The notes beneath the pieces are model-generated. The model worked only from the letters and a program-made list of their open reading frames with translations, had not been told where the DNA came from and searched no databases. DNA of 64,000 nt from Mycobacterium lacus. GTDB lineage: Bacteria; Actinomycetota; Actinomycetes; Mycobacteriales; Mycobacteriaceae. A program made the translations under genes and the position numbers. Shown here piece by piece: positions 37,737-49,139 of this stretch; the stretch's first letter is position 1, and each line of letters opens with the position of its first letter. The DNA lies in NCBI RefSeq assembly GCF_010731535.1, contig NZ_AP022581.1, forward strand, positions 3,543,952 through 3,607,951, read 5' to 3'.

Positions 37737-38489
37737 GTGAACTCCCGAGTGCTGGGTCTGCCAGACAAGGTGCGCGCCTGCCTGTTCGACCTCGACGGTG
37801 TCCTCACCGATACCGCGAGCGTGCATACCAAGGCCTGGAAGGCCATGTTCGACGCCTACCTCTCCCAACGGGCGCAGCGCACCGGGGAAAGGTTCGTCCC
37901 CTTCGATCCGGCCGGGGACTACCGGCAATACGTGGACGGCAAGAAGCGCGAGGACGGGGTGCGGTCGTTCCTGAGCAGCCGGGGAATCGAACTGCCCGAG
38001 GGCAGTCCCGACGACCCCGGCGACGCCGAAACCGTGTACGGCCTAGGCAATCGCAAGAACGAGATGTTCCAGAAGGTCCTGCACGACGACGGCGTCGAGG
38101 TGTTCGACGGGTCGCGGCGCTATCTGGAGGCGGTCTCGGCCGCGGGCCTCGGCATCGCCGTGGTGTCCTCGAGCGCCAACACCCGCGACGTACTCGAGAT
38201 CACCGGCCTCGACAGATTCGTCCAGCAACGGGTGGACGGCGTCACGCTGCGCGAGGAACACATCGCGGGCAAGCCGGCCCCCGATTCGTACCTGCGCGGG
38301 GCGCAGCTGCTCAACGTCACCCCCGACGCCGCGGCCGTGTTCGAGGACGCGCTTTCGGGCGTGGCGGCCGGCCGCGCGGGCAACTTCGGTTGCGTCGTGG
38401 GTGTCGACCGCGTGGGCCAGGCCGAGGACTTGCGCCGCAACGGCGCCGACGTGGTGGTCACCGATCTCGCCGAACTGCTGCCGTCATGA
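37737..38489 (+). CDS. HAD-family beta-phosphoglucomutase-like hydrolase (Rv3400-like)
   Basis: 250 aa from the GTG at 37737. Motif I is [20 protein letters not shown] (nucleophile Asp plus the beta-PGM cap loop), motif [14 protein letters not shown], motif [12 protein letters not shown], motif [14 protein letters not shown]. The stop overlaps the start of the GH65 phosphorylase (ATGA). In this gene pairing the phosphorylase releases beta-glucose-1-phosphate and the mutase converts it to glucose-6-phosphate. Matches Mtb Rv3400, possibly with a slightly shorter N-terminus. Confidence 0.92.
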   Translation: MNSRVLGLPDKVRACLFDLDGVLTDTASVHTKAWKAMFDAYLSQRAQRTGERFVPFDPAGDYRQYVDGKKREDGVRSFLSSRGIELPEGSPDDPGDAETVYGLGNRKNEMFQKVLHDDGVEVFDGSRRYLEAVSAAGLGIAVVSSSANTRDVLEITGLDRFVQQRVDGVTLREEHIAGKPAPDSYLRGAQLLNVTPDAAAVFEDALSGVAAGRAGNFGCVVGVDRVGQAEDLRRNGADVVVTDLAELLPS

Positions 38490-40846
38490 TCACCGAAGAA
38501 GCCTTCCCCGTTGAACCGTGGCAGGTTCGTGAGACCCGGCTCGACCTGAACCTGCTTGCCCAGTCGGAATCCCTATTTGCCTTGTCCAACGGGCACATTG
38601 GACTGCGCGGCAACCTCGACGAGGGCGAGCCGTACGGCCTGCCGGGCACCTATCTGAACTCGTTCTACGAAATTCGGCCACTGCCCTACGCCGAAGCCGG
38701 ATACGGGTATCCGGAGGCCGGCCAGACCATCGTCGACGTCACCAACGGCAAGATCCTGCGTCTGTTGGTCGACGACGAGCCGTTCGACGTCCGGTACGGC
38801 GAATTGATTTCCCACGAGCGGGTCCTGGATCTGCGCGCGGGGACGCTGACCCGGCGCGCGCACTGGCGCTCGCCGGCGGGCCACCAGGTCAAAGTGGTGT
38901 CCACCCGCCTGGTGTCGCTGGCACAGCGCGGGGTCGCGGCCATCGAATACGTGGTCGAGGCGGTCGAGACCTTCGTCCGCGTGACGGTGCAGTCCGAACT
39001 CGTCACCAACGAGGACCAACCGCGGACCTCGGATGACCCGCGGGTGTCGGCCATCCTGGAGCACCCGCTCGAGGCCGTCGAGCACGAAAACACCGAGCGG
39101 GGAGCGCTTCTCATGCACCGGACCCGCAGCAGCGCCCTGATGATGGCCGCGGCGATGGATCACGAGATCGACGTTCCCGGACGGGTCGAGTTCACCACCG
39201 ACGCGCGCCCGGACCTGGCCCGGACCACTGTGATCTGCGGGCTGCGCCCGGGACAGCAGCTGCGCATCGTCAAGTACGTCGCGTATAGCTGGTCAAGCAT
39301 GCGTTCCCGTCCGGCGCTGCGTGACCAGGTAGCCGCGGCGCTGCATGGCGCCCGCTACAGCGGATGGCACGGGCTGGTGGCCTCGCAGCGTGCCTACCTC
39401 GACGACTTTTGGGAGAGCGCGGACGTCGAGGTCGAGGGCGACCCGGAATCCCAGCAGGCGGTGCGGTTCGGGCTGTTTCACCTGCTGCAGGCCAGCGCGC
39501 GCGCCGAACGCCGCGCGATCCCCAGCAAGGGGCTCACCGGAACGGGGTACGACGGCCACGCCTTTTGGGACACCGAGGGTTTCGTGCTGCCGGTGCTGAC
39601 CTACACCCTGCCGCACGCGGCCGCCGACGCGCTGCGGTGGCGGGCCTCGACGCTCGACCTCGCCAAAGAGCGGGCCGCCGAACTCGGCCTCGACGGCGCC
39701 AGTTTTCCCTGGCGAACCATCCGCGGGCAGGAGTGCTCGGGCTACTGGCCGGCCGGCACCGCGGCCTGGCACATCAACGCCGACATCGCGATGGCCTTCG
39801 AGCGGTACCGCATCGTCACCGGCGACCACTCGCTGGAGGAAGACTGCGGCCTGGCGGTGCACATCGAGACCGCCCGGCTGTGGATCTCGCTCGGGCACCA
39901 TGACCGGCACGGCGTCTGGCACCTGGACGGGGTCACCGGCCCGGACGAGTACACGGCCGTCGTCCGCGACAACGTGTTCACCAACTTGATGGCGGCGCAC
40001 AATCTGGTCACCGCCGCCGATGCCTGCCTGCGCCACCCCGAGGCGGCCGAGGCGATGGGCGTCACGACCGAGGAGATGGCCGCCTGGCGCGACGCCGCCG
40101 ACGCCGTCAACATCCCCTACGACGCGGAGCTGGGTGTGCATCAGCAATGCGAGGGGTTCACCACCCTCGCCGAGTGGGATTTCGAGGCAAACACGACCTA
40201 CCCGTTACTGCTGCACGAGGCCTATGTGCGGCTCTATCCCGCGCAGGTGATCAAGCAGGCCGACCTGGTGCTGGCAATGCAGTGGCAGAGCCACGCGTTC
40301 ACACCCGAACAGAAGGCGCGCAACGTCGACTACTACGAGCGGCGCATGGTTCGCGACTCGTCGCTGTCGGCCTGCACCCAAGCGGTGATGTGCGCCGAGG
40401 TCGGGCATCTGGAGCTGGCCCATGACTACGCCTACGAGGCCGCGCTGATCGACCTGCGCGATCTGCACCGGAACACCCGCGACGGGTTGCACATGGCCTC
40501 GTTGGCCGGGGCGTGGACGGCCTTGGTCGCGGGCTTTGGTGGCCTGCGCGACGACGAGGGCGTCCTGTCCATCGATCCCCAACTGCCCGATGGCCTGACG
40601 CGCCTGCGGTTCCGCCTGCGCTGGCGCGGTTTTCGGCTCACCGCCGACGTCAACCACGCCACCGTCACCTACACCCTGCGCGACGGACCCGGCGCGGAGC
40701 TGACCATCCGGCACGCCGGTGAAGATCTCACGCTGACCAGCGGCTCGTCGACGACCATCGCGGTGCGTGCCCGTAAGCCCCTGCTGCCGCCACCGCCACA
40801 GCCGCCGGGCCGCGAGCCCGTACACCGCCGGGCCATGTCCCGGTGA
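38486..40846 (+). CDS. GH65-family disaccharide phosphorylase (Rv3401-like)
   Basis: 786 aa from the ATG at 38486, the recalled length of Mtb Rv3401. GH65 layout: N-terminal beta-sandwich ([20 protein letters not shown]), helical linker, (alpha/alpha)6 barrel with [12 protein letters not shown] and the catalytic-acid region [14 protein letters not shown] near residue 490, then a C-terminal beta domain. Phosphorolysis of an alpha-glucoside such as maltose, trehalose or kojibiose is expected; the sugar cannot be told from sequence alone. Overlaps the beta-PGM-like gene by 4 bases. The stop codon lies inside the first unit of the tandem repeat. Confidence 0.93.
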   Translation: MITEEAFPVEPWQVRETRLDLNLLAQSESLFALSNGHIGLRGNLDEGEPYGLPGTYLNSFYEIRPLPYAEAGYGYPEAGQTIVDVTNGKILRLLVDDEPFDVRYGELISHERVLDLRAGTLTRRAHWRSPAGHQVKVVSTRLVSLAQRGVAAIEYVVEAVETFVRVTVQSELVTNEDQPRTSDDPRVSAILEHPLEAVEHENTERGALLMHRTRSSALMMAAAMDHEIDVPGRVEFTTDARPDLARTTVICGLRPGQQLRIVKYVAYSWSSMRSRPALRDQVAAALHGARYSGWHGLVASQRAYLDDFWESADVEVEGDPESQQAVRFGLFHLLQASARAERRAIPSKGLTGTGYDGHAFWDTEGFVLPVLTYTLPHAAADALRWRASTLDLAKERAAELGLDGASFPWRTIRGQECSGYWPAGTAAWHINADIAMAFERYRIVTGDHSLEEDCGLAVHIETARLWISLGHHDRHGVWHLDGVTGPDEYTAVVRDNVFTNLMAAHNLVTAADACLRHPEAAEAMGVTTEEMAAWRDAADAVNIPYDAELGVHQQCEGFTTLAEWDFEANTTYPLLLHEAYVRLYPAQVIKQADLVLAMQWQSHAFTPEQKARNVDYYERRMVRDSSLSACTQAVMCAEVGHLELAHDYAYEAALIDLRDLHRNTRDGLHMASLAGAWTALVAGFGGLRDDEGVLSIDPQLPDGLTRLRFRLRWRGFRLTADVNHATVTYTLRDGPGAELTIRHAGEDLTLTSGSSTTIAVRARKPLLPPPPQPPGREPVHRRAMSR

Positions 40847-41338
40847 CGATGCGGGCCGCGGAGCGGCCCGAGGAGGAACGGGACCATCAGGCCAAGCCCG
40901 GTGACGATGCGGGCCGCGGAGCGGCCGAGGAGGAACGGGACCATCAGGCCAAGCCCGGTGACGATGCGGGCCGCGGAGCGGCCCGAGGAGGAACGGGACC
41001 ATCAGGCCAAGCCCGGTGACGATGCGGGCCGCGGAGCGGCCCGAGGAGGAACGGGACCATCAGGCCAAGCCCGGTGACGATGCGGGCCGCGGAGCGGCCC
41101 GAGGAGGGACCATCAGGCCAAGCCCGGTGACGATGCCCGCGGAGGAGGAACGGGACCATCAGGCCAAGCCCGGTGACGATGCGGGCCGCGGAGCGGCCGA
41201 GGAGGAACGGGACCATCAGGCCAAGCCCGGTGACGATGCGGGCCGCGGCGGCCCGAGGAGGGACCATCAGGCCAAGCCCGGTGACGATGCGGGCCGCGGA
41301 GCGGCCCGAGGAGGAACGGGACCATCAGGCCAAGCCCG
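40842..41338. repeat. MIRU-like tandem repeat, nine units
   Basis: Units begin GGTGACGATGC at 40842, 40900, 40957, 41015, 41073, 41126, 41172, 41229 and 41280. Full units are 57-58 bases; four are shortened to 46-57 by internal deletions. Each full unit holds the hairpin GGGCCGCGGAGCGGCCC, then GAGGAGGAACGGGACC and ATCAGGCCAAGCCC. The array starts in the GH65 stop codon and ends just before the convergent TetR stop. Open frames across it are by-products of repeat length near multiples of three. Confidence 0.92.
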
Positions 41339-41341
41339 GCA

Positions 41342-41908
41342 CTAGTGCGGTTCGAGGATCCGGGCCGCCTCGGCGATCACGGCCTGACGCAGCTCGGCCT
41401 CCGATAGGCCCTCGATACCCGTCGCCGCGCACAGCATGGGCGCAAATAGCCGCCAACCGAGTTGCAGCGCAAGGGAATTGGCGACCGCCAGCCGCGCATT
41501 GGTGAGGCTGTCGTGGCGCGGGCGCACCCGGGCAAGCATCTCGGCAACGTTGGGAAAGCGCTTCTGCAGCTGGCCGGCCGGATAGCCGTCGAGCAGCGAC
41601 CGGGCCAAAACCCGCATCTGCTGGTCGAGCGCTTTGTCGACGACATCGTCGGGCGCCCCGGTGTGCAGCAGGTCGGCCAGCCTGGCACCCAAATGATCGA
41701 GCACAGCCCCAACGAGCTGGTCCTTGGTGCCGAAGTGACGAAACACGAGTCCGTGGTTCACTCTCGATCGGGCGGCGATGTCGCGGATCGACGTCGCCGC
41801 GGGTCCGCGCTCGGCGAACAGGTCGGTGGCGGCCCGAAGGATCGCCGCCGCCACTTCTTCCCGCCCGGTGGGCGTCGCCCGGCGCATGGTTGACGGGCGT
41901 GTAGTCAT
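41342..41908 (-). CDS. TetR-family repressor of the alkylsulfatase-type dioxygenase (Rv3405c-like)
   Basis: 188 aa from the ATG at 41906-41908. DNA-binding domain: [20 protein letters not shown] then [19 protein letters not shown] at residues ~18-60. It diverges from the dioxygenase gene, and two perfect palindromes (TGTAGTC-N4-GACTACA) occupy the gap, one covering its own start codon. Negative autoregulation and repression of the dioxygenase are therefore likely. Matches Mtb Rv3405c in length. Confidence 0.93.
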   Translation of the reverse strand: MTTRPSTMRRATPTGREEVAAAILRAATDLFAERGPAATSIRDIAARSRVNHGLVFRHFGTKDQLVGAVLDHLGARLADLLHTGAPDDVVDKALDQQMRVLARSLLDGYPAGQLQKRFPNVAEMLARVRPRHDSLTNARLAVANSLALQLGWRLFAPMLCAATGIEGLSEAELRQAVIAEAARILEPH

Positions 41909-41943
41909 ATGACTACAGTAGCCGGTGTAGTCAATCGACTACA
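41900..41943. promoter_or_regulatory. Two perfect TetR operators
   Basis: TGTAGTCATATGACTACA (41900-41917) and TGTAGTCAATCGACTACA (41926-41943) share identical 7-base arms with different 4-base centres. Centres are 26 bases apart. The first overlaps the TetR start codon; the second lies 29 bases before the dioxygenase start. Confidence 0.85.
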
Positions 41944-41971
41944 TCGGCTACTGCTCGATAAGGACCAAGCG

Positions 41972-42874
41972 ATGACCATGTCCGCGTCAGACCGACTCGT
42001 AGTCGTGCAGAAGCTGGGTAGCCGGATCGGTGCCGAGGTCAGCGGAGTGCGTCTCGGTGGCGACCTGGTACCGGCCGCGGTCGCCGAGATCCGCGCGGCA
42101 CTGTTGACCCACAAGGTGATCTTCTTCCGCAACCAGCGCCACCTCGACGATGCCCAGCAGCTCGCGTTCGCCGGGCTGCTGGGCACCCCGATCGGCCACC
42201 CGGCTGCCGCCGCCATGGCCCCGAACGCGCCGATCATCACACCGATCAACTCCGAGTTCGGCAAGGCGAACCGCTGGCACACCGACGTCACATTCGCCGC
42301 GAACTACCCCGCGGCCTCCGTCCTGCGCGCCGTCACGCTGCCCAGCTACGGCGGGTCGACGCTGTGGGCCTCGACGGTGGCGGCCTACCAGCAGCTGCCC
42401 GAACCGCTCAAGCGCTTGACCGAGTGCTTGTGGGCGGTGCACACCAACCGCTACGACTACGCCGCCACGGACACCATGACCGACAACGAGCGGGCGTTTC
42501 GCCAGGCATTCGAGAAGCCCGACTTCCGCACCGAACATCCCGTCGTGCGGGTGCACCCGGAGACCGGTGAGCGCAGCCTGCTGGCGGGAGACTTCGTGCG
42601 CAGTTTCGTCGGCCTGGACAGCTATGAGTCGAGCGTGCTGTTCGAACTGCTGCAACGGCGAATCACCATGCCCGAGAACACCATCCGTTGGAACTGGGAG
42701 CCGGGAGACGTCGCCATCTGGGACAACCGGGCAACCCAGCACCGCGCCATCGACGACTACGACGACCAGCATCGGCTCATGCACCGGGTCACCCTGATGG
42801 GCGACGTGCCCGTCAACGTGCACGGCGAGCGCAGCCGCGTGGTCAGCGGAACACCGCTGGCGATAGCAAGCTAG
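41972..42874 (+). CDS. Fe(II)/2-oxoglutarate-dependent alkylsulfatase-type dioxygenase (Rv3406-like)
   Basis: 300 aa from the ATG at 41972; ATG 41978 is also possible. TauD/AtsK family: the iron ligands are in NRWHTDVTF (HxD, near residue 108) and in [15 protein letters not shown] (distal His, near 260), and the 2-oxoglutarate Arg is in HRLMHRVTL. The Mtb orthologue oxidatively cleaves alkyl sulfate esters and can inactivate the inhibitor TCA1. Controlled by the adjacent TetR protein. The stop overlaps the convergent choD stop by 3 bases. Confidence 0.94.
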   Translation: MTMSASDRLVVVQKLGSRIGAEVSGVRLGGDLVPAAVAEIRAALLTHKVIFFRNQRHLDDAQQLAFAGLLGTPIGHPAAAAMAPNAPIITPINSEFGKANRWHTDVTFAANYPAASVLRAVTLPSYGGSTLWASTVAAYQQLPEPLKRLTECLWAVHTNRYDYAATDTMTDNERAFRQAFEKPDFRTEHPVVRVHPETGERSLLAGDFVRSFVGLDSYESSVLFELLQRRITMPENTIRWNWEPGDVAIWDNRATQHRAIDDYDDQHRLMHRVTLMGDVPVNVHGERSRVVSGTPLAIAS

Positions 42875-44607
42875 CCCGCATTGCTGACCGGGTCGATCGG
42901 CAGCCACCGCAGCGCGCCCGGCGCGCCCGCGGGTACCACCGGATGCTCGGGCTGGATCGGATCCAACCGCCGGTACGGGTCGCCTTGCCGCGGCCGCTGA
43001 TCGTCGGAGCCCTTGTTCGGCCATAGCGAGGCGGCCCGCTCGGCTTGCGCAGCGATGGACAGCGAGGGGTTGACACCCAGGTTCGCCGAGATCGCGGCAC
43101 CGTCCACCACGAACAGCGTCGGATAGCCGTACACCCGGTGATAAGGGTCGATGACCCCGTGCTCGGGGTCCTCGCCGATCACCGCCCCGCCGAGAAAGTG
43201 CGCGGTCAGCGGGATGTTGAACAGCTCGCCCCAGGTTCCGCCGGCGACGCCGTCGATCTTGGCGGCGATCCGGCGGGTGACCTGGTTGCCGATCGGGATC
43301 CACGTCGGGTTCGGCTCGCCGTGTCCCTGCTTGCTGGTGTACCAGCGGATACCCAGCTTCCCCCGCTTGGTGAGCGTGGTGATCGAGTTGTCCAGGTGCT
43401 GCATCACCAGCGCGATCACCGTGCGCTCGCTCCACTTCCGGGGATTGAGCAACCGCAACATGAGGCGCGGATTCTCCCCGGCTTGGTTCAGCAACTGCCT
43501 CCACCGCGGCAGGTCGGTACCCTCGGGTCCGGTGCCATCGGTCATCAGGGTCTGCAGCAGCCCCATCGCGTTGGAGCCCTTGCCGTAACGAACGGGTTCG
43601 ATGTGGGTGTCCGGCGTCGGGTGAATCGACGACGTGATCGCCACGCCGTGAGTCAGGTCCAGATCCGGGTTGACCTTCAACGTCGCGGCGCCGACGATCG
43701 ACTCCGAATTGGTCCGGGTAAGAACGCCCAGGCGCTCCGAGAGACGAGGAAGGCGACCCCGATCGCGCATCTTGAACAGCAGGTGCTGGGTTCCCCAGGT
43801 GCCCGCGGCCAGAATCAGGTGCGTCGCGGTAAACGTCCGGCGGTCCCGGCGCAGCCAACTGCCGGTGCGCACGGTGCGGACCTCCCACAACCCGTCGAGC
43901 CGCTGCTGGAACGCTTTCACCGTCGTCATCGGAATCACTTGTGCACCTGCTGATTCCGCGAGACCTAAGTAGTTCTTCAGCAGGGTGTTCTTGGCCCCGT
44001 GCCGGCAGCCCGTCATACAGCAGCCGCATTCCAGGCAGCCAGTGCGCGCCGGACCCGCGCCGCCGAAATACGGATCGGGCACCGTCACGCCCGGCGCCTT
44101 GGTGCCGTCGGGACCAAAGAACACGCCGACCGGCGTCGGCACCCACGTGTCACCGAACCCCATCTCGTCGGCGACCTCCTTGACGATGCGGTCGGCGTCG
44201 GTGAAGGTCGGGTTATCCACCACGCCCAGCATCCGCTGCGCCTGTTGGTAGTGCGGCATCAGTTCGGAACGCCAGTCGGTGATGTGCGACCACTGCCGGT
44301 CGTCGAAGAACGGGTCGGGCGGCACATACAACGTGTTGGCGTAATTCAGCGAGCCGCCGCCCACCCCGGCGCCGGCCAGGATCATCACGTTGCGCAGCGG
44401 GTGGATCCGTTGGATGCCATAGCAGCCCAGCCGCGGCGCCCACAGGAACTTGCGCAGGTCCCAGGACGTCTTGGCAAACTCCTCGTCGGCGAAGCGCCGC
44501 CCGGCCTCCAACACGCCCACGCGGTAGCCCTTTTCAGTCAGCCGCAGCGCGCTGACACTGCCGCCGAAACCCGAACCGATAATCAGGACGTCAAAATCCA
44601 GCTTCAC
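42871..44607 (-). CDS. choD: GMC-type oxidoreductase ChoD (putative cholesterol oxidase)
   Basis: 578 aa, the same as Mtb Rv3409c. FAD-binding [20 protein letters not shown] at the start, [19 protein letters not shown] near residue 85, a Cys-rich [19 protein letters not shown] near residue 200, and a C-terminal [18 protein letters not shown] with the active-site His/Asn region. Annotated as cholesterol oxidase from homology; the physiological substrate in mycobacteria is debated. It lies downstream of guaB3 on the same strand but is separated by a family-type palindrome. Confidence 0.9.
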   Translation of the reverse strand: MKLDFDVLIIGSGFGGSVSALRLTEKGYRVGVLEAGRRFADEEFAKTSWDLRKFLWAPRLGCYGIQRIHPLRNVMILAGAGVGGGSLNYANTLYVPPDPFFDDRQWSHITDWRSELMPHYQQAQRMLGVVDNPTFTDADRIVKEVADEMGFGDTWVPTPVGVFFGPDGTKAPGVTVPDPYFGGAGPARTGCLECGCCMTGCRHGAKNTLLKNYLGLAESAGAQVIPMTTVKAFQQRLDGLWEVRTVRTGSWLRRDRRTFTATHLILAAGTWGTQHLLFKMRDRGRLPRLSERLGVLTRTNSESIVGAATLKVNPDLDLTHGVAITSSIHPTPDTHIEPVRYGKGSNAMGLLQTLMTDGTGPEGTDLPRWRQLLNQAGENPRLMLRLLNPRKWSERTVIALVMQHLDNSITTLTKRGKLGIRWYTSKQGHGEPNPTWIPIGNQVTRRIAAKIDGVAGGTWGELFNIPLTAHFLGGAVIGEDPEHGVIDPYHRVYGYPTLFVVDGAAISANLGVNPSLSIAAQAERAASLWPNKGSDDQRPRQGDPYRRLDPIQPEHPVVPAGAPGALRWLPIDPVSNAG

Positions 44608-44629
44608 CCGACCAGTATCGTTCCCGGCC

Positions 44630-44686
44630 CAGCAGACGCAAAATCCCCCGACACACCGACGATTTAGGGAATTTTGCGTCTGTTCG
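44630..44686. terminator. Degenerate palindrome downstream of guaB3 (copy 4)
   Basis: Arms AGCAGACGCAAAATCCC and GGGAATTTTGCGTCTGTT are complementary apart from small mismatches, with a longer loop than copies 1-3. It follows the guaB3 stop (44696) on the minus strand and precedes the choD start (44607), so it probably ends the guaB2-guaB3 transcript. Confidence 0.7.
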
Positions 44687-44695
44687 CGAGAGAAA

Positions 44696-45823
44696 TCAGC
44701 CGCCGACCGTCAAGCCGACCTTCTGGAACTCCTTGAGGTCGCAATAACCGGCCTTGGCCATCGACCGGCGCAGACCGCCGACCAGGTTCAGGGTGCCGAA
44801 GGGGTCGTCGGACGGCCCGTTGAGGATCTGCCGAAGCGGCGGCCGCTCGCCGAGCGCAATCTGCAGCAACGCCCCGCGCGGCAACGACGGGTGCGCCGCC
44901 GCGGCCGGCCAGAACCACCCTTGACCGAGCGCCTCGGCCGATCCCGCCAACGGCGTGCCCAGCACCACCGCGTCGGCGCCGCAGGCGATGGCCTTGGCCA
45001 GCTCGCCGGAGGTGTGGATATCGCCGTCGGCCAGCACGTGCACATAGCGGCCGCCGGTCTCGTCGAGGTATTCGCGCCGCGCGGCGGCGGCGTCGGCGAT
45101 CGCGGTGGCCATCGGGACGCTGATGCCCAGCACCTCGTCGGTGGTGGTCACCCCCTGGGTGGAGCCGTAGCCGACGATGACGCCAGCCGCTCCGGTGCGC
45201 ATCAGGTGCAGCGCGGTGCGGTGGTCGAGCACGCCGCCGGCAACCACGGGGACGTCGAGCTCGGCGATGAAGGTTTTCAGGTTGAGCGGCTCGCCATCGC
45301 TGGCCACCCGCTCGGCGGAGACGATCGTGCCCTGGATGACCAGCAGGTCGATACCGGCCTGCAGCAGCACCGGTGTCAGCGCCTGGGCGTTTTGCGGGCT
45401 GAGCCGCACCGCGGTGGTCACGCCGGCCTCCCGGATGCGGGCCACCGCGGCGCCCAGCAGATCGGGATCTAGCGGTGCCGCGTGCAGCTCCTGCAGCAGC
45501 CGGATCGCCGCCGACGGTTCGGGCTCCTTTTCGGCCGCCTCGACGAGCTGCGCGATCTTGGCCCCGACATCGGCATGCCGGCCGATCAGGCCCTCACCGT
45601 TGAGCACGCCCAGCCCGCCCAGCTTCCCGAGTTCGATCGCGAACTCCGGCGACACCAACGCGTCGGTCGGGTGTGCCACCACGGGGATCTCGAACCGGTA
45701 CGCGTCCAGCTGCCACGCGGTCGACACGTCCTTCGACGAGCGAGTGCGGCGCGACGGCACGATGCTGATTTCGCTGAGTTCGTAGGTGCGGCGGGCGGTG
45801 CGGCCCATGCCGATCTCGACCAT
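44696..45823 (-). CDS. guaB3: IMP dehydrogenase-family protein GuaB3
   Basis: 375 aa from the ATG at 45821-45823, the Mtb GuaB3 length. TIM barrel of the IMPDH/GMPR family without the CBS pair: GRTARRTYELSEISIVPSRR at the start, VVAGGVLDHRTALHLMRTGA and GVIVGYGSTQGVTTTDEVL in the barrel. The IMPDH catalytic Cys loop is not conserved in the usual form. Actinobacterial GuaB3 function is unsettled (GMP reductase-like in some reports). 14 bases separate it from guaB2, indicating an operon. Confidence 0.93.
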   Translation of the reverse strand: MVEIGMGRTARRTYELSEISIVPSRRTRSSKDVSTAWQLDAYRFEIPVVAHPTDALVSPEFAIELGKLGGLGVLNGEGLIGRHADVGAKIAQLVEAAEKEPEPSAAIRLLQELHAAPLDPDLLGAAVARIREAGVTTAVRLSPQNAQALTPVLLQAGIDLLVIQGTIVSAERVASDGEPLNLKTFIAELDVPVVAGGVLDHRTALHLMRTGAAGVIVGYGSTQGVTTTDEVLGISVPMATAIADAAAARREYLDETGGRYVHVLADGDIHTSGELAKAIACGADAVVLGTPLAGSAEALGQGWFWPAAAAHPSLPRGALLQIALGERPPLRQILNGPSDDPFGTLNLVGGLRRSMAKAGYCDLKEFQKVGLTVGG

Positions 45824-45837
45824 GTCCGGGTTCGCCC

Positions 45838-47478
<1,641 letters not shown>

Positions 47479-47491
47479 CTATCGGCTCACC

Positions 47492-47586
47492 CAGCCTGGG
47501 TGACGATGCGCGCCGCGAAGCGGCGGGCTGAGGAGCCGGGCAATCGATTCCAGCCTGGGTGACGATGCGCGCCGCGAAGCGGCGCG
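47492..47586. repeat. Two copies of the MIRU-like repeat (one and a half units)
   Basis: CAGCCTGGGTGACGATGCG begins at 47492 and again at 47551, a 59-base period. The shared core is GACGATGCGCGCCGCGAAGC followed by GGCG; the hairpin is GCCGC-GAA-GCGGC. The first copy goes on to TGAGGAGCCGGGCAATC, the second breaks off in GGCGCGGGAAC. Same family as the array at 40842. It lies upstream of guaB2 (-) and the DUF5319 gene (+). Confidence 0.85.
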
Positions 47587-47646
47587 GGAACGCGGCGGCA
47601 TCTCAATTTCTGGCGTTATCACCGCCCGCGTGCGTAGTGTAGAGGC

Positions 47647-48060
47647 GTGCGAGACCACCTCCCGCCGGGTTTGCCACCCGATCCGTTCGCCGATGACCCG
47701 TGTGACCCGTCGGCGGCGTTGGAAGCCGTCGAACCGGGGCAGCCGCTGGATCAGCAGGAACGAATGGCGGTGGAGGCCGACTTGGCCGATCTTGCCGTTT
47801 ACGAAACTCTGTTGGCGCACAAGGGAATTCGCGGACTTGTGGTGTGCTGCGACGAGTGTCAGCAAGACCACTACCACGACTGGGACATGTTGCGGGCCAA
47901 CCTACTGCAGTTGCTGATCGACGGCACCGTCCGCCCGCACGAGCCGGCCTATGACCCCGAGCCCGACGCCTATGTGACGTGGGACTACTGCCGGGGATAT
48001 GCCGACGCCTCGCTCAACGAAGCGACGTCGGACGCGGACGGGTTTCACCGGCGTCACTGA
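47647..48060 (+). CDS. DUF5319-type conserved protein (Rv3412-like)
   Basis: 137 aa from the GTG at 47647. A small acidic soluble protein: Pro-rich start (LPPGLPPDPFADDP), then LADLAVYETLLAHKGIRGLVV, a Cys pair in VVCCDECQQDHYHDWDML, and a Tyr/Asp-rich tail (DAYVTWDYCRGYADASL). The Cys/His cluster could bind a metal, but no known site is recognised. Conserved in mycobacteria beside guaB2 and the sigD locus. Its last 7 bases overlap the convergent rsdA stop. Confidence 0.85.
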   Translation: MRDHLPPGLPPDPFADDPCDPSAALEAVEPGQPLDQQERMAVEADLADLAVYETLLAHKGIRGLVVCCDECQQDHYHDWDMLRANLLQLLIDGTVRPHEPAYDPEPDAYVTWDYCRGYADASLNEATSDADGFHRRH

Positions 48061-49139
48061 ACGCCCACCGGTATGGGGCTGGCCGCCGTTGTCGTGGGCG
48101 CGGCCTGACCCGATGTCTGCGCCGCAGGACTCGGCGGGTTGGGGGCCGCGTCGGCGGGTTGGGTTGACGTGCCCGGCGCCGGACCGGGAGATGTCGCCGC
48201 CGCGGCCGGCGAGGTCGGCGTCAGCGACGACGGGGACGGCTGTTGTTTCGGCTCCGAGGATGACGAGCTTCCAGTGGTGCTCGGAGATGGAGAAGTGGTG
48301 CTGGCATTGGCCCCCGACGCAGGAGTCGAAGTCGAAGTGGCCGAGGCCTCCGGACCGGTCGGCGCCGGTGTCGCGGTGCCGTCCGGGACCCCCGACGACG
48401 TCGGCGGCTCGACCGCAGACGGCGGTGTCGGCGGCTCGGTCCCGGGAACCAGCGGGATCCACGTGTTCACCGCCGGGCCGGGCGGGGTGACGGCCTGCGA
48501 ATGAGGCAGCGCGCCAGGCGGCAGCGTCGCGTTCGGATTGCGTGACTCCACCTTCGTGTTCAGCAGATTGACCTCGTCCATCAGGTCCTGCCTGCGGCCG
48601 CCGTCGTTGACGGCCTGCACGCTGCTGCTCACCTCTGCCAGCTGATCCTGGGCCCGGGCCCATTGGCCTTCGGCGATCAGTTGCTGGACCTTCGCCAGAT
48701 CGGCCTTGGCGGACAACACAATCTGGTCGTCATTGACCCGCGGTCCGTTGAACATCATCGCGTGCAGGCCATACAGCAAGTCCCCGGGGCGGGCGTCGGC
48801 CACCACGGCGCCGAACCCGCTCAGCAGCAAAAGCGAGGCGGCCACCGACCCGACCGCCGCCAAGCCGCGACGGGCCCGCTGGCGGCCGGCTATGCCGGTA
48901 CGCAGTGCTTCGACGGCCTCCTCCTGCGAGACCAGTGCGCTGGCCGGTGGCCACCTCAAGTCGTCGCGCCAGTCACCCAGCAGGGCGACCAGCGCTTGAT
49001 CGTGGAGGTCGTAGGGATCGTCGCAATCAACCTCCGCGCGTTCGGCGAGCGCGTCGAGCAGCAGATCGGTTCGCGCCAACTCGTCCAAAGCCGGTTCGTC
49101 GCCGAGGGCATAACCAAAATCAGGCCCCGAATTACGCAT
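48054..49139 (-). CDS. rsdA: Anti-sigma-D factor RsdA
   Basis: 361 aa from the ATG at 49137-49139, overlapping the sigD 3' end by 8 bases. The N-terminal ~80 residues form the anti-sigma domain (LDELARTDLLLDALAERAEV, WRDDLRWPPASALVS). One membrane helix follows (GLAAVGSVAASLLLLSGFGA, near residues 95-115), then a conserved extracytoplasmic part (DARPGDLLYGLHAMMFNGP) and a long low-complexity Ser/Thr/Pro tail. It holds SigD at the membrane until released by proteolysis. The tail is longer than recalled for Mtb (299 aa total). Confidence 0.92.
   Translation of the reverse strand: MRNSGPDFGYALGDEPALDELARTDLLLDALAERAEVDCDDPYDLHDQALVALLGDWRDDLRWPPASALVSQEEAVEALRTGIAGRQRARRGLAAVGSVAASLLLLSGFGAVVADARPGDLLYGLHAMMFNGPRVNDDQIVLSAKADLAKVQQLIAEGQWARAQDQLAEVSSSVQAVNDGGRRQDLMDEVNLLNTKVESRNPNATLPPGALPHSQAVTPPGPAVNTWIPLVPGTEPPTPPSAVEPPTSSGVPDGTATPAPTGPEASATSTSTPASGANASTTSPSPSTTGSSSSSEPKQQPSPSSLTPTSPAAAATSPGPAPGTSTQPADAAPNPPSPAAQTSGQAAPTTTAASPIPVGVQ

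Noticed and set aside
40842..41338. CRISPR array.
   Set aside because: Repeats are head-to-tail with no unique spacers, and no cas gene lies in the window.
40847..41345. Open frames across the tandem repeat giving repetitive charged peptides.
   Set aside because: They arise because unit length is near a multiple of three. Units with internal deletions break the frames, and flanking genes already account for the ends.
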